64,000 nt of DNA, taken from assembly GCF_029633865.1 (NCBI RefSeq), contig NC_079214.1, positions 18,240,637 through 18,304,636 on the forward strand. The letters run 5' to 3'. A program made the translations under genes and the position numbers. The notes beneath the pieces were generated by a model. It saw only the letters and a list, made by a program, of their open reading frames with translations. It was not told the DNA's origin and ran no database searches. Below, in pieces: positions 39,600 through 51,565 of this stretch (position 1 is the first letter of the stretch; every line of letters begins with the position of its first letter). This DNA comes from Lampris incognitus (Eukaryota; Chordata; Actinopteri; Lampriformes; Lampridae).

Positions 39600-39936
39600 T
39601 TCTTTGATTGTGAGCTACTTTACTGATCCCCGTGGGGAAACCGCGCTCCACATTAGCTGTGTAGCTAGGAGCAGCGCCCGGGGACCAGCTCCAGTTCGTT
39701 CGTCCCGCCCTGCCCTGCCTCGGTCTGGGGCACAGACAGGAGTATTAACCCTAACACGTGTCTTTTTGATGGTGGGGGAAACCGGAAACAACCCACCGCA
39801 GACACGGGGGAGAACATGCAAACTCCACACAGAGGACGACCCCCTCCCCCCAAAGGTTGTACAACCCCGGGGCTCGAACCCAGGACCTTCCTGCTGCGAG
39901 GTGACAGCACTGACCACTGCGCCACCGTGTCGCCCA
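39600..39936 (-). mobile_element. SINE-A2 copy
   Basis: The reverse complement begins GGGCGACACGGTGGCGCAGTG and has the box B-like GGGTTCGAGCCCCGG, then GTTTGCATGTTCTCCCCCGTG, GGTTTCCCCCACCATC and the CCCCGGGCGCTGCTCC region. It directly abuts the Penelope fragment at 39940. Confidence 0.85.
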
Positions 39937-39939
39937 GAA

Positions 39940-40385
39940 GTGCCAGGAGGATCGCCGTGACATTGGGGAAAACCAAACAGACGCTGGCCAAGAGGATGAG
40001 GATGTGCACATCCTTGATAGGGAGGAACGCTGGTTTGAACGGGGAGTCAAACAGGCCATCTATGTGACGAGGGAACGAGCATCCCTGAACCGAAGGGGGG
40101 GGGGTACGTCTGTCACCATCTTACTATGCTGTGATTGAAGCTATTACCCAATCCTCTGTGAATAGTACACATGGCCATTGTAACTCTAGTTAATGGTCAC
40201 GGCAATTTGCATATGAAACCGATCGCTGGTTTGGGTCGTTATGCCACTGTGTTGTTTATAAGGGTGGGGACGCCTGCAGTCAGCTGAGACGGAAGAGGTC
40301 ACCTAGATGAGCGACGAAACGTTTCTCTCAGTAATCACCGTGTCCAGATGAACTGGTTCAACTTTCTGTGACAACTTCCACCCAT
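39940..40385 (+). mobile_element. Penelope-like element, 3' end (copy 1)
   Basis: The frame DEDVHILDREERWFERGVKQA then IYVTRERASLNR (about 39998-40095) matches the C-terminal end of the GIY-YIG endonuclease region in Penelope-like retroelements. It is followed by a non-coding 3' part that ends GTGTCCAGATGAACTGGTTC then AACTTTCTGTGA at about 40378. The same 3' part is present in reverse at 61352-61640. The 5' end is lost. Confidence 0.75.
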
Positions 40386-40902
40386 CCCAGTGCGTGTACA
40401 CGCACGTCCATAGGCGTTTCTAGCCCATTTTTGGGGGTGCTCAGCACCCCTAAAGCTCTGATCCTAGAATCGCCCCTGCGCACGTCCTTTTCTTCACATC
40501 CACTTCAGACTGCTGACGGAGCACCATAAAGAGCATAGATAAAGTGCATATTGTAAGATGTGGTTTTTATACCCAGAAATATTTCTGTCTGGATTATAAT
40601 GGCATTGGCTTTGCAATGCATTGATTTGTCCAACGGCTGAATCGTTTTTGGTCAAATTTTTAGTAAGAGGGCGCCCCCCCCCCCCATCAGGTCTTGAAAC
40701 AAATCGTCAAATTAATGATGACACCGTTATTCATTAACTAAGGGCAACTGTTTGACAACAGGGGAAGCTGATGTGATAAAGTACTCAATTACACAAAAAA
40801 AGTATGCTGCATTTAATTATTTATTTGATGAAAAGGTAGGGGGTGCATGAGCATGCAGTAAGTCATGCATTACCTCTTTTTGATGATGCTGGACCTGACA
40901 AA
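40386..40902. other. Intronic DNA, nothing firm
   Basis: TCCATAGGCGTTTCTAGCCC, then GGGGGTGCTCAGCACCCC at 40410-40450 resembles the end of a fish DNA transposon. No boundaries could be set. Confidence 0.35.

Positions 40903-40988
<86 letters not shown>
40903..40988. repeat. (CA)n microsatellite
   Basis: Pure CA tract of about 86 bp. Confidence 0.97.
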
Positions 40989-40989
<1 letters not shown>

Positions 40990-41894
40990 CACACACTCCC
41001 ATAGGTACACAAACACGTTCTTTTCCTGGTGAGCTTGACAATACCTCAGCGGTATCACACCATCTGTCTGCGTTCACCCAGTCTGCAGTGGTGCAGTGTG
41101 CACAGTGATGTCCTAACCCTTTTTTTCTTAAGACGAGTACGTTCGACACACTCAAGCACAACACAACTGCTAACATCACTCAGACACAGCTCATAGCAAT
41201 TATTGACTGCCGCTGTATCAATTCAGGGGAAGTACAAAGTAATCTAATTATCAGTGCTTTTGAATGCTTTCATGGTCCCTCTTCACAACAACATCTCTAA
41301 TCATTTTGCTGTGCTCTTTTGAGAGAGAAAACAAAGAAAGTCACATGTGCACTGATGTCATCTGCAATGCTGTTTCTTCCCCCAGTCTTTCTCTCTTTCC
41401 TTGTCCCTCTCGTTCTCTGCCAAACTTTGGCTCAACTTTCTCCCCCCTCTAATGCTTTCAACCTTCTTTTTTTTTTGACTTCCTCCACGCTGCATGCAGA
41501 GCCTATTCCAAATCTTTCCAGATTTGGAATCAGACCCACCCGATACTTACAGGGCACAGAAACGAGACAGTGGTGTTGCTTTCTCGCCATGCCTGATACA
41601 CATAAAATCATTAACTCTTGCTATTTACCATTGAAAGGGGAGACAGCCAAATATGTCAAAGCCAAAACGGCTAACATTTGTGGATGTATTTTTTTATCGT
41701 AACCCTGCCTGTCCCTGGGCATGCATCTCATGTGTGTACAACATAACCAAGGCTCAAGGTCTGGTGGTCAAAAGTATAGCTTAGTAATCAATGTAATATT
41801 TATTTTGTGGTATAAGATTAGATATCTCGGTTATTGTATCATTTAAATGTTGTCATCCCCCGGCCTTAAAGGCTGCATTAAAGTAAAGTTACAC
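40989..41894. other. Intronic DNA, nothing recognised
   Basis: No supported gene or repeat. Open frames near 41264-41702 have no domain. Confidence 0.45.
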
Positions 41895-42140
41895 AATTTT
41901 ATGAACTTCGAATTAGAATGGAGCAAATGCAGACAGGTTGAATGAGGAGGCTTTGATAGTCAAAACACAAATAACAGTAAGTCTGTGGAGAATGAATCTG
42001 AAAGAGTCAAACAAAGTCCAAAAAGGGAAAAGGTAGGCAGGTCAAAAACAGGCTGAAGGTCTAAACCACAGGATCAGGCAAGAACAGAAGCTTCAGGCAC
42101 AGGAAAACAGGGGCATCAGAATAGCAGCTTTGCTGCGGAG

Positions 42141-42570
42141 GTGATCAGAATCATGTTTATTGGCCATGTAGGTTTGCACATACTTGGAATCTGACTCCGG
42201 TTTCGTGGCTCTCTGTGTACCTAACATAGATCAACAACAACAGGTGATAAGGTGCAAATAATGTATCAGAGATGCTGAAATAGATGTTAGCAGGCTACTT
42301 CCATACATGCTTGAAGTAGATGGACATGACAGTGTACCAGTATATGTACAATAGATACAAAATGGTTGGATTTATTGACAGCGTTAAGTGTTTATTTGAA
42401 TGACAGCCTGTGGAAAGAAACTGTTTTTATATCTGGTTGTTTTTTTTTGGGTACAGTGCCCTGTAGTGCCTGCTAGAGGGGAAGAGTTGGAACAGGTTTT
42501 GATGGGTCTGCAGTGATGTTGCCTACCCGTTTCCTGAGTCTAGAGATGTGCAAGTCCTGAATGGAGGGCA
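42141..42570 (-). mobile_element. LINE 3' fragment inserted in the left LTR
   Basis: The reverse complement ends GGCCAATAAACATGATTCTG with a GATC repeat, like the 3' end of CR1/Rex1-type LINEs. LTR sequence stops at about 42140 and resumes at about 42570 (GTACTGAGGAATTGTTGAGG), matching 44121 onward in the other LTR. Confidence 0.65.
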
Positions 42571-42756
42571 GTACTGAGGAATTGTTGAGGGAATGGGCAG
42601 CAGGTGCACAGGTGGATGTGGTAGACAGGAAAGAAGTCGAGAGCGTCTGATAGACAGGTGGAGAAATGGCAAAGACTAGAGTAGAGAGTGCTGAAGGCAG
42701 GGGCAAAGACAGAAAGGGCAAGGGAATCACACATGGCCTAAGCAGTAATTGTGACA

Positions 42757-43775
42757 GTAGCCCCCCCTCCAAAAAAAACCCAAAACCAAAAACAGGGGAC
42801 AGCTCCCAGATGTCCCTTCAGGCTGATCAGGGCAGGGAGGTCAAACTGACAAGGGGAAGTGGAGGGGGTCTGGTGGCAGGATTCAGGATTCAGGGAGCAG
42901 AACCAAGACTATGGATGACTTGACCACTGGAGAAGAATGGGGCAGGAGAATTCAAGCTGTTTGCCTGAGGACAGGACAGGGGCAGAGCAATCCTCAGGTG
43001 GATTGCCAGGGGGCTTGAAACCATGACTGGTAGACAGGACAGATGGATGGGGTCACTCTGGAGATTGGCTGAGATGGTCAGGGCAGAGAACTTGAGGACC
43101 AAGGCATGGATAAAGCCACTTAGAAGGGCAGCCAAGAGGCAGGAGGTCGGCAGAAATGGCCAACTGCTGAAGGTCTGGCAGGCGAGGCCGACCACTGATG
43201 ATCTGGTAGGGCATAAGCAAGGGTGGCCGACTACTCAGTAACGGGTTGGATGTCGGCAAAGGTGAGTACAGGCTGGGACATCTGCAAAGGCGGACGTCAG
43301 CTCGGGAATAGACTGGGCGTCAGCAAAGGTGGCCAATGGCTCAGGAACAGGCTGGGCATCAGCAAAGGTGGCCGGTGGCTCAGGAATAGGCTGGGCATCA
43401 GCAAAGGCAAAGGCAGCCGACGGCTCAGGAACAGGCTAAGTGTCGGCAAAGGGGACCGACGGCTCAAGAACAGGCTGGGCATCGGCAGGGAAGGCTGATG
43501 GTTCAGGATCTGGCTGGGCATCAGCAGTGGCACGGGAGAGCGGAGAATCTGACAAGCTGGGTAGCGGAAAAAGATGGGCTTGGGAGGAATTGAATTCAAC
43601 TGGAATTTCCACCTGAAGAAAGCCACTTCTTGGGCAAAGTCAGGGTTCCGCTTCCAGGTAGCAGTGAGGAGCTTAAAGAAGCCTGGCTCTTAAAGTGTCC
43701 TCCGACACACCAAAATCCTCCCAAGTATACAACAGGCTGAGCAGATCTGCTGGGTCCATACTGGCCAATTCGTAC
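42757..43775 (-). pseudogene. Internal region of the LTR element with gag-like start and 48-54 bp repeats
   Basis: Just inside the 5' LTR on the minus strand, a frame begins MDPADLLSLLYTWEDFGVS (about 43760-43700), resembling the start of fish Gypsy gag ORFs, and soon hits stops. Further in, 43260-43540 is a small tandem repeat on the + strand (GGCTGGGCATCAGCAAAGG with GGCTCAGGAACA). In the broken frame it reads repeats like ATFADAQPVPEP. No protease, reverse transcriptase or integrase motif was seen. Confidence 0.55.
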
Positions 43776-44305
43776 TGTTAAAAGTGATAACAGCAGACAG
43801 GTGGAGGACCTAAATGCAGACTCGGCAGACAGACAGATTGAATGAGGAGGCTTTTATGCTAAAAACACAAATGAAAGACTTCCAGTAAGTCAGTGGGGAA
43901 TGAGTTTGAAACAGGCAAACAAAGTCCAAAAAGGGAAAAGGCAGACAGGTCAAAAATAGGCTGAAGGTCTAAACCACAGGATCAGGAAGGAACAGAAGCT
44001 TCAGCCGCAGGAAAACACAGAGGCACCTCACCGTGGGGGAGCTCAGAACAGACAGGATCAGGTTGGCGAAAATGAAAGTAACTGACCCACTGGCAGGGGA
44101 TGGATGATAGAGACTGGTATCAGTACTGAGGAACTGATGAGGGAATGGGCAGCAGGTGTGCAGGTGAGTGTGGTAAACAGGAAGGAAAGGGGCATCTGGT
44201 TGACATGTGGAGAAATGTCAGACTACAGTAGAGAGTGCTGAAGGCAAGGACAAAGACAGAACAAGCAAGGGAAATACACACAGGGTCTAAGCAGGAATTG
44301 TGACA

Positions 44306-47204
44306 GTTTTAGCTAAGTGAAATGAACAAGCTATGCCTCTACCAGCTTAGTCATCATATCCACACTATTAAAAATCATTTTGAAAAAATATTGTGTGAAA
44401 ATATCTTATGAAAGCTAATAGGCATCACCAAAATATTGTCGCGTTGTCAATGTTGAGGTACTGTAATTTTGTGATTTTGTCAATATCGCCCAGCCTTGGT
44501 CAAGTGGTCCCCCATCTACGGCTCGCAATATTTACCCCCGGCATATGATTAAACGTTTTATTGCCATTGTCCTCCCCTCTGTTCCCTTTCACCCTAATAA
44601 AGAATAAAAATACCAAAGCTAAGTGGACTGCCCACTGTCCTCTACAAAGCCTGATGTATGAGATCTTGTATAGCCTAACAAAAGGCTCTAGAAACCTGAG
44701 CTGTTTGCTGCCGGGCCTCAGGGCCACAGGGGTGTCCTATCTGAAACTGAGCTCAGCCAGGTGTAACATCGGCTTTGCTAGGTCACTTTCTCTCCTCCTC
44801 TAATTGCAGCCCTTGTGAATAGCTGAGCCCTTTACAGACTAGATGGGTCGAACAGGTGTTGACAGCTTCAGGAGCACTATCTTCTTTACTTGAGTTGGAT
44901 AGTATGAGGATACATGCTGTGCAATGGTATATATTTATTCACCGGTAGAGATTTGGCTTTATTTCCATGGCAATAAGCCTTTCCCTTTAGTATGCCTCGT
45001 TCTGTGTTGCAAATCTGTAGGCAGGGCTGCTTCATGGTAATGTTAGCGTTACGTGATTGGGGTGGAAGTGTTATACATGATTTCCACATGAGAGTGACAC
45101 GGAGGATGAGCGCGAAGTTGTAAATGCAGAACAGGACATCTCTCAAAAAAACAAAACAAGATGATGGAGAAGAACTAGTTACTAAACAAGGTGCCACTTC
45201 CATTGTGTGGACATTATTCAGGTTGACAAAATCTGACAGAAAAATATACTCTGCAATCTGTGTTGCATGACAGTCGCCTTTGGTGGTGGAAATATGAGCA
45301 ACATCTTATACCACCTAAAGATGAAACAGTAAAGCATTTCTTTTTTTTCTTCCCCCCCCCCACACTTTTATTTATTCAATTTTACACAGAATATTTACAG
45401 CAACAAGATGGTTGTCACAATCAGTATGGTGTCATGAACTAATTATAAAACAGAATAATAAAAATGCAAAATAAAATAACAATACTAGCAGCAACATATT
45501 GATAAGAATTATATCAAATATTACATCAAGAAGGGACAGGGAAAGAAAAGAAAAAGACAAGGGGGAAAAGAAAGGGAAATAAAGAAATAAATAAGTTAGA
45601 AAAATTAATTTAGCAGTAAAGCGTTTCATAATTGAACCTCCATAAAAATTACTATATATACCATCACCAGGATATAAAATTACATATACCGTGATAAAAG
45701 ATTTTGAACATATCACCTACTCCGCAATGATTTTCTAAACCTCCTTTAAGATGGGTACCTACAAGAAGATAATCAGGCCCCAGATATTTGCCCCAGATTT
45801 GAGCCTATCTGGTAAGAAGAAAAATCCCAATGAATAGGTTTGGCTCGGCCTGATGGTCAGCGTACATTATCTGGTAGTGTGAGGATATTCAGTCTAAATC
45901 AACTGATTCCGATACACCTGCCAATGGATCTGGACTGGGTAGTAAATTTCAAACAGCTTGATATACTATATAACCTGACATCTGCGTAGGACATCTTAGC
46001 AAGTACTGTAGCAGCTCATTCCTAGAGCAGAGACCATCAACAGCCACTGAAAGCTAAGGTCATGCTTGAGTCGATTGCCTGAGTCCGTACCTGAGATTGT
46101 CTAAATTTTTCATTATCGCTGATTTGTTTCCACACTGAAAATTCTACTAAACTGTGGGGCGTTTGCAGTATTGGAAATCCTCGTCGCATTCACTTTTCAC
46201 TCCCAATAACCATTTCTATACATCCTGTTCTTGGTTTTCCTCATGGCAAAGTGCCACTACCATAATATGGACCATAATGAAAGGCCTTGGTGCATCACAT
46301 GGCCCAGCAATGATGAGACGTGTTTTTGCTTCTAAACTTGCAGAGAATTCACGTATGGCAGTAAGGAGAGCCACAACACACACAACCCCAGTGGTCCCTT
46401 GCCACTTATTTCATGCGAAATAGTGGGTGTGTGCAACATTCAAACACATTTCATGTAATCAATAGATATTTACTTCCTCAAATTCGACCAGATTGCTTTC
46501 ATACCAGCCGCAAACCATACTGCAGTTAACATGAAGCAGACCCCAGAACCGTTTATAAGTGAACTTGAGACTACTTCTATGGTGTGCAAATTCCCAGACA
46601 GCTCTTACACTAAACATGCCACAATCTTGTAAATGGTCCCGGGACTGGAAAACCCCTCATTGACTCAAGTGTAAAGCCTTGCACAATGTACAGTGAGGGA
46701 AATGAAGAGAAGTGAAGAGATGAATTCATGCATGAAGGGACAACACACAAGAACAACATGAATTTAGTGCTTAAAAAAAACCTGCTCGTATTTATTTTCT
46801 TCAGTACAGCTAGATGAGCCTGGCTACCCAAAATTATTTCACTGTTCATTGTACTTGAACTTGACGCATGCTTTGAATAAACCTTTTGACTCTTGAATCA
46901 TTATCATTATTCCGACTGATGTCAAGTTTGGCCGTGCAAGTACATATGAAACCGGAGGCCTTGACATCAGTGTTGTGTGAAGAGCCAGTCAGCAGGAAAA
47001 TTTCAGTCATATTAAGTGTGTGAAACCATGGCCCTGCCCAGTCAGCTGTGTGAATGCATTAATGCCAGAGGAAAAAACTGTGAAATCTCTTGTTAAAGAG
47101 AAATTTAGCTTTTATGTTGTGAATGTTACTGTATGCCAATGTTGACTGAATTTATAGAAGCAAAAACAAAAGAAACAAACAAAAAAACAAACAAAAAATT
47201 AATT
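44306..47204. other. Intronic DNA, nothing recognised
   Basis: About 2.9 kb, AT-rich, with homopolymer runs (C-run near 45352). Open frames such as 44886-45203 (minus) and 46154-46423 (plus) lack recognisable domains. No repeat family identified. Confidence 0.4.
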
Positions 47205-47232
47205 CATTCATTATCCAAACCGCTTATCCTCG
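47205..47232 (-). mobile_element. SINE-A tail end, very short piece
   Basis: TTCATTCATTATCCAAACCGC then TTATCCT matches the extreme tail of the SINE-A elements at 56873 and 61862. The match stops there. Confidence 0.45.
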
Positions 47233-47469
47233 CTCCTCGCTGGCTACGTCACGAAATTTTCGCGCAATGCAGCCTGGGATCGAAAAGCGGACAAACAAGC
47301 CAAACAACCACGCGCAACGCGCCCTGCTGTCATACATTGCAACACACGAACTGACGATCTAGAGGAATTCCGTCGTTTCAATCCCGTGAGTGGTTTATTT
47401 CAGCAATTTGGAAGTTTTCTGGCAAGCGTATTTCTTAACATGGAATTAGACTCTTCAATTAGCGATCCT

Positions 47470-48015
47470 TCAGTTCAAACACGGCCAGTAGTAATTTAGT
47501 TTTTTCCAGTAGTAATTCAGGCTCAAGTCGCTCCTTTTGCCTTTAGAAGGGCCCACAACACGGCTTTCCCGGGCTTGCTTCGTTCTTAATCGTTCAGCAC
47601 GAAGAGCACGACCCTCCATTTCTTTCTCGATAAGAGTGGCAACAATAGGGCCAGGATGGTCCTCCGTAGGACCCTTCCCCCGAAGAAATGTAAACTGCAT
47701 ATGTAAGTGTCCTTCTTAATGTCCGAAAGACGGCAGAAGTCTTTCCTTCCACATGCATGAAGCCACCTCTTTGCTTTTTCTGTCTTCTCCAGTTCGCGTT
47801 TCTTTTCCCACCCTGTTTGGCCATCTTTAATGGTTCCTGGCTTTGGGAGTCTCAAAAATTCTGTTCCTTCAGGCAGCCTTTCTCTATATCGTGAATCCGA
47901 TCTTCAAGTTCCCCAGCAGCAATGCTTTGTGGCACCTTTTCTAGATTGTTTGGCTCCCTTACCAGCCATCGTAAACACACGTCTTGTGCAAGACCACTTT
48001 CGCACACTACGGATC
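47470..48015 (-). pseudogene. THAP-domain protein relic
   Basis: Minus strand, reading from about 47975: MAGKGAKQSRKGATKHCCWGT, a TGA where the family would have a Cys, then RSDSRYRERLPEGTEFLRLPK, KAKRWLHACGRKDF and TYICSLHFFGG, continuing KGPTEDHPGPIVATLI in a shifted frame. THAP zinc fingers bind DNA and use a C2CH pattern. The CCWGT cysteines, the tryptophan (KRWLH) and the final C-x2-H (CSLH) are all visible. One stop and one frameshift make it non-functional. Such stand-alone THAP domains are usual at the N-terminus of transposases; no transposase body was found. Confidence 0.7.
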
Positions 48016-48299
48016 GAGGAGCAGTTTGTCCTCAAATCAATCCCATGATTCAGTGCGCGCTCAAGCCTGTTCTATTTTTAGAATTTGCCCTTAATAGGCA
48101 AAAGGCAGTAACTTCCAAGAATGTGAAACTGAGAAAAAAATGGCGTCAAATTTTTTCCACTTGTAGGCCAAAACCTTTTAAAATCCCTTCTAAATTTAGT
48201 TATTTGTTCACAAAACGATGCCTACATTTAATCCAAAATAATTTCTAGCCTTTTGATGACCTTTCACTCTTGTACAGAAGGTACTGTTTTTTTTTTTTA

Positions 48300-49000
48300 C
48301 CTTTGCCTCAGACCATTTGCATTAACCTGACCAACCCCATGCCTACCCAGTATTCCACTCCATACACAATTGCTCTTTCCTACCCTAGCATTAAAGTCTC
48401 CCAGAAGAAGGATCTTTTCCTTTTTTGGGGATACGATGAAGGGCCTCATCTAGTTGCTGGCAGAAGCTGTCCTTCACACCATTGCCAAATGGTAGTGTTG
48501 GTGCATATGCAGTTAACAGAGTGGCATAGCATGCCTTTGCTAGGGGGATACAGAGGGTCATTAGCCTCTCACTTAGTCTGGTGGGTGTTTCAATGAAGCT
48601 GGGCAGAATGCTGTTTGCCAGAATGCTGTTTGCCTGATTGCCAGTCCAACACCATACTGATGTTGTCCGCCAAAGGGATAGCCTCTCCAGAAAAAGGTGT
48701 ACCCTCCTCCTTCCTCTCTCAGGGAATCTTCACCCAGGAGCCTGGTTTCACTGAGAGCAGCAATGTTCCCATTGTAGCATCTCAGTTCCTCAGCATCAGC
48801 GCGGTCCTTCGATTTGGCCTGTTGCTGTCATTATCCAGGAGAGTCCTCACATTCTATGTTGCCAATTCGAATGGGATCATTTTCTTGTTTTTACCGCAGG
48901 AGGAATTCCCAGTAGGTGTGGTAACCTACCCAGGAGGTTGGTTGAGTGGGCAATTTTTAGGCCACCTTTTCCAGGCCCCTCCCCAATTGGGGTGAGCAAT
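48300..49000 (-). mobile_element. LINE endonuclease fragment
   Basis: Minus-strand frames read FRIGNIECEDS-like start, then NGNIAALSETRLLGEDSLRE, EGGGYTFFWRGYPFGGQHQYG and VGLAIRQTAF (about 48880-48600), then SERLMTLCIPLAKACYATLL, TAYAPTLPFGNGVKDSFCQQL and DEALHRIPKK (about 48570-48420). These are blocks of an APE-type endonuclease from a non-LTR element (ETR corresponds to the catalytic Glu region). Several stops and indels. The clade was not settled. Confidence 0.7.
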
Positions 49001-49380
49001 GTAGTCCCTAAATAGGGCTGCTCAGTCACATGGGGGTCTGCCAAAATCAGCTGCCACTCAATCCCAGCTGCTAGCGACCATAATACCCCATGCCGCTGAT
49101 GTGCAGAACTCTGACTCGGAGCTCCCAAGCCAATTCTACCCTGCTCCCATCGCCATACACCCCGACGCCACCAGACTTCAACCAGCTATAAGGCCAGATA
49201 TTGTACTCCATTGTCAGAGGTGGAGATCTATGTAAGGAGGTTTTTAGAGTGCCACAGGGAGTGTGCAGTCCTCAGTAGCACTGTCTTTGCTATGACAGGT
49301 TGGTCCTGGTGGCAAGGGCTTATATCCAGGAGTCAACCAGTCACCCATCATGACTGCAGGAGGCTGCCGGAAGCCTCACT
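49001..49380. other. Probable 5' part of the same LINE, otherwise unrecognised
   Basis: Minus-strand sequence upstream of the endonuclease (CTAAAAATTGCCCACTCAACC and onward) probably belongs to the 5' region of the LINE. No coding motif was recognised. Confidence 0.35.
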
Positions 49381-49495
49381 TCTTTTTTTTTGTTGGCATT
49401 TTAGCCTTATTTAACAAGACAGTAAAGGATTGCAGGAAATGGGGTAAAGGACAACACGCGACAAAGATCGCGAGCCAAATTCAAATCCGGGATGC
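49381..49495 (-). mobile_element. SINE-C fragment, 3' half
   Basis: The reverse complement reads CGGATTTGAATTTGGCTCGC (box B region), CCTTTACCCCATTTCCTGC, and then TTAAATAAGGCTAAAATGCC with a following A-run. This is the same family as 18986-19135. Confidence 0.6.
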
Positions 49496-50314
49496 TTTGA
49501 AAACTGAGTTGATTATTATAATAAAAAAAGTTATTTATTCCCAAATTTTATCTGTAAGAGTTACAGATGTAATCTTTCCTTTTATCCATAAATATAATCC
49601 AGGATATTGTTCAAGTCGCATCGGAGCCAAACTGGAATGTGGTAGTTTGTCTCGAAGCATATCAGCTCAAAGGCAAAAAACAGTCAAGTAAAGTTACGGT
49701 GATCTGCCTTGAATTTTATGTTACATTTTCAAGTCATTGCAGTCAGAAATTGTGATTTTTCTCTTCAAAGCAACCTAAAAGTCACAAAATACTTTGTAAT
49801 AAGACAAACAATAATCCCAGAAAGACAAAAATACTTCTTTTCTTTTTTTTTACAAGATTGGACATGACTGTCTGTTGTCTTCGCACGGCAGCAACATTTG
49901 CAGAGAAATATAGTTTTTCTGCTAACAGTCACATTCTGACTATAGATTCAGCCGTTCAAACAATACCCAGAATTCATTGTGAATGCTGCGGTCTGAGATC
50001 CACCCATAAAACAATAATTAAAAGAAAAATGATGCGATGCTCTGGCTTTGCAGAAGCATTTAGGATTCTTTTTTTTTAAAGTTTTCTTGTTAGTGCCGAG
50101 CTGGAGTTTAATTTTTATGTAATATCTACCCCCCCAACACACAAAACATGATTTTGTCACTCTCAAATTTTGTTATTTTTCCGCAAAATGTATTCTTTTC
50201 CCTTTCTTCTTGACCTCCATCTCTGTTTGTTTCCCGCTGTCTTTCAATATTGCCATGTATGTAAGGCTCTCTTCAGCTCTCACTTTCTCTGTATGTTTTG
50301 TCTGTTAATTTCTA

Positions 50315-50384
<70 letters not shown>

Positions 50385-51515
50385 GTGAACCATGGTGTTT
50401 CTGTACTTCCATTGAGTAAGCTGTGATTTGCTTGGCATTGTGCCACTCTGATCCATTCAGCACAGCTCAGTGTGAACAGCAGTGATCTGTGAGAGTAAAG
50501 CCTTTCCCCTCCAGGCCGATCCCACTTGAACAGGGAAATGGCAAAATGGCAATTTTTTTAAACCCTCTTACTGCATTGTTTTCTCATTGGATATCGACAG
50601 TATGTGTGTGTGTGTGTGGGGGGGGGGGCATGTACATGGCAATTATCCAGGACCACCATCTAGGACAGGTTATTGTCTGAGTACGCATGATTATGGAGTG
50701 TTTTACTCCCAAATGAGATATGTACCATTTGAAAAATGTGATGTCTGCTCTTACATTTTAAATGATAGTCGGTCATTAGCTGAGAAAGATTATACAAGCA
50801 TAGTTGAATCATATCTCCAGAGATGAAATGCAAAATTGAGTGTCCGGGACGAGAAAAACAAAACACTCTGTCACGCAACAGCGGTTTCCGGAAAGGCGTG
50901 ATCTTTTTTTTCTTCCTTTTTTTTTAGATCTCAGTTTTATTTTTCCAATACAGAGAACATCTCCCTATCGTCTGATAAACATAATACCCTATTCATCTCT
51001 AACACGAAGAGACTCCTGTTTTCCTGCAGTTGTTTTCCCTTTTTTATGTTTGTTTGTTCCTTAGCACACCCACTCTCCTAGATTTGTATGGCATAATAGC
51101 CCCGGTATCCAACGCACAATGATTCACAGACCTCGCCAACTCCAACCAGTGGCAGTGAGCTAGGAAATAGCTGCTAACATTTTAATGACTTAATAAGACC
51201 CAATTAGCGTAAATGGCAGAGAGAGAGAGGAAGAAAAGAGCTGTGGGGGTGATTGGTACGTGGGGTCCATATGCCTCTGGTGGTTCCACGTGTGGCACGT
51301 ATGTGTGTACAAGTATTCTCATATGTATTTTGTGTACATGTATATGGTCTTGGTGGCAGGTGCAGCTTTTAAGAGCATTGCCTACTTCTCCAGGAAGCAG
51401 TGCTGAGGGCTCAGGCATCATTTAATCAAGGGGGAAAAAATCCATTCCCCATTAACTTAATTAATCCAACACCAGAGAGGCTCAAGGAACACCCCCCCGC
51501 CCCCCACCTCACCTC

Positions 51516-51565
<50 letters not shown>

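Larger units (their letters stand above)
41895..44305 (-). mobile_element. Non-autonomous LTR retrotransposon (Gypsy-like), 2.4 kb
   Basis: Two direct LTRs flank about 1.0 kb of internal DNA. The right (5' on the minus strand) LTR is 43776-44305 (530 bp) and begins TG (TGTTAAAAGTG) and ends CA (GGAATTGTGACA) on the + strand. The left LTR runs from about 41895 to 42756 and ends GTAATTGTGACA, but carries a LINE insertion at about 42141-42570. Shared LTR blocks include AAAGTCCAAAAAGGGAAAAGG, GGCTGAAGGTCTAAACCACA and GGGAATGGGCAGCAGGTG. Read on the minus strand, the purine tract GGAGGGGGGGCTAC lies directly before the 3' LTR, as a polypurine tract should. No pol domain is present. Confidence 0.78.

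Noticed and set aside
42473..43626. Open frames such as 42473-42772 and 43297-43626 as genes
   Set aside because: They lie within the LTR and internal tandem repeat of the non-autonomous LTR element, and stops break the only gag-like frame.
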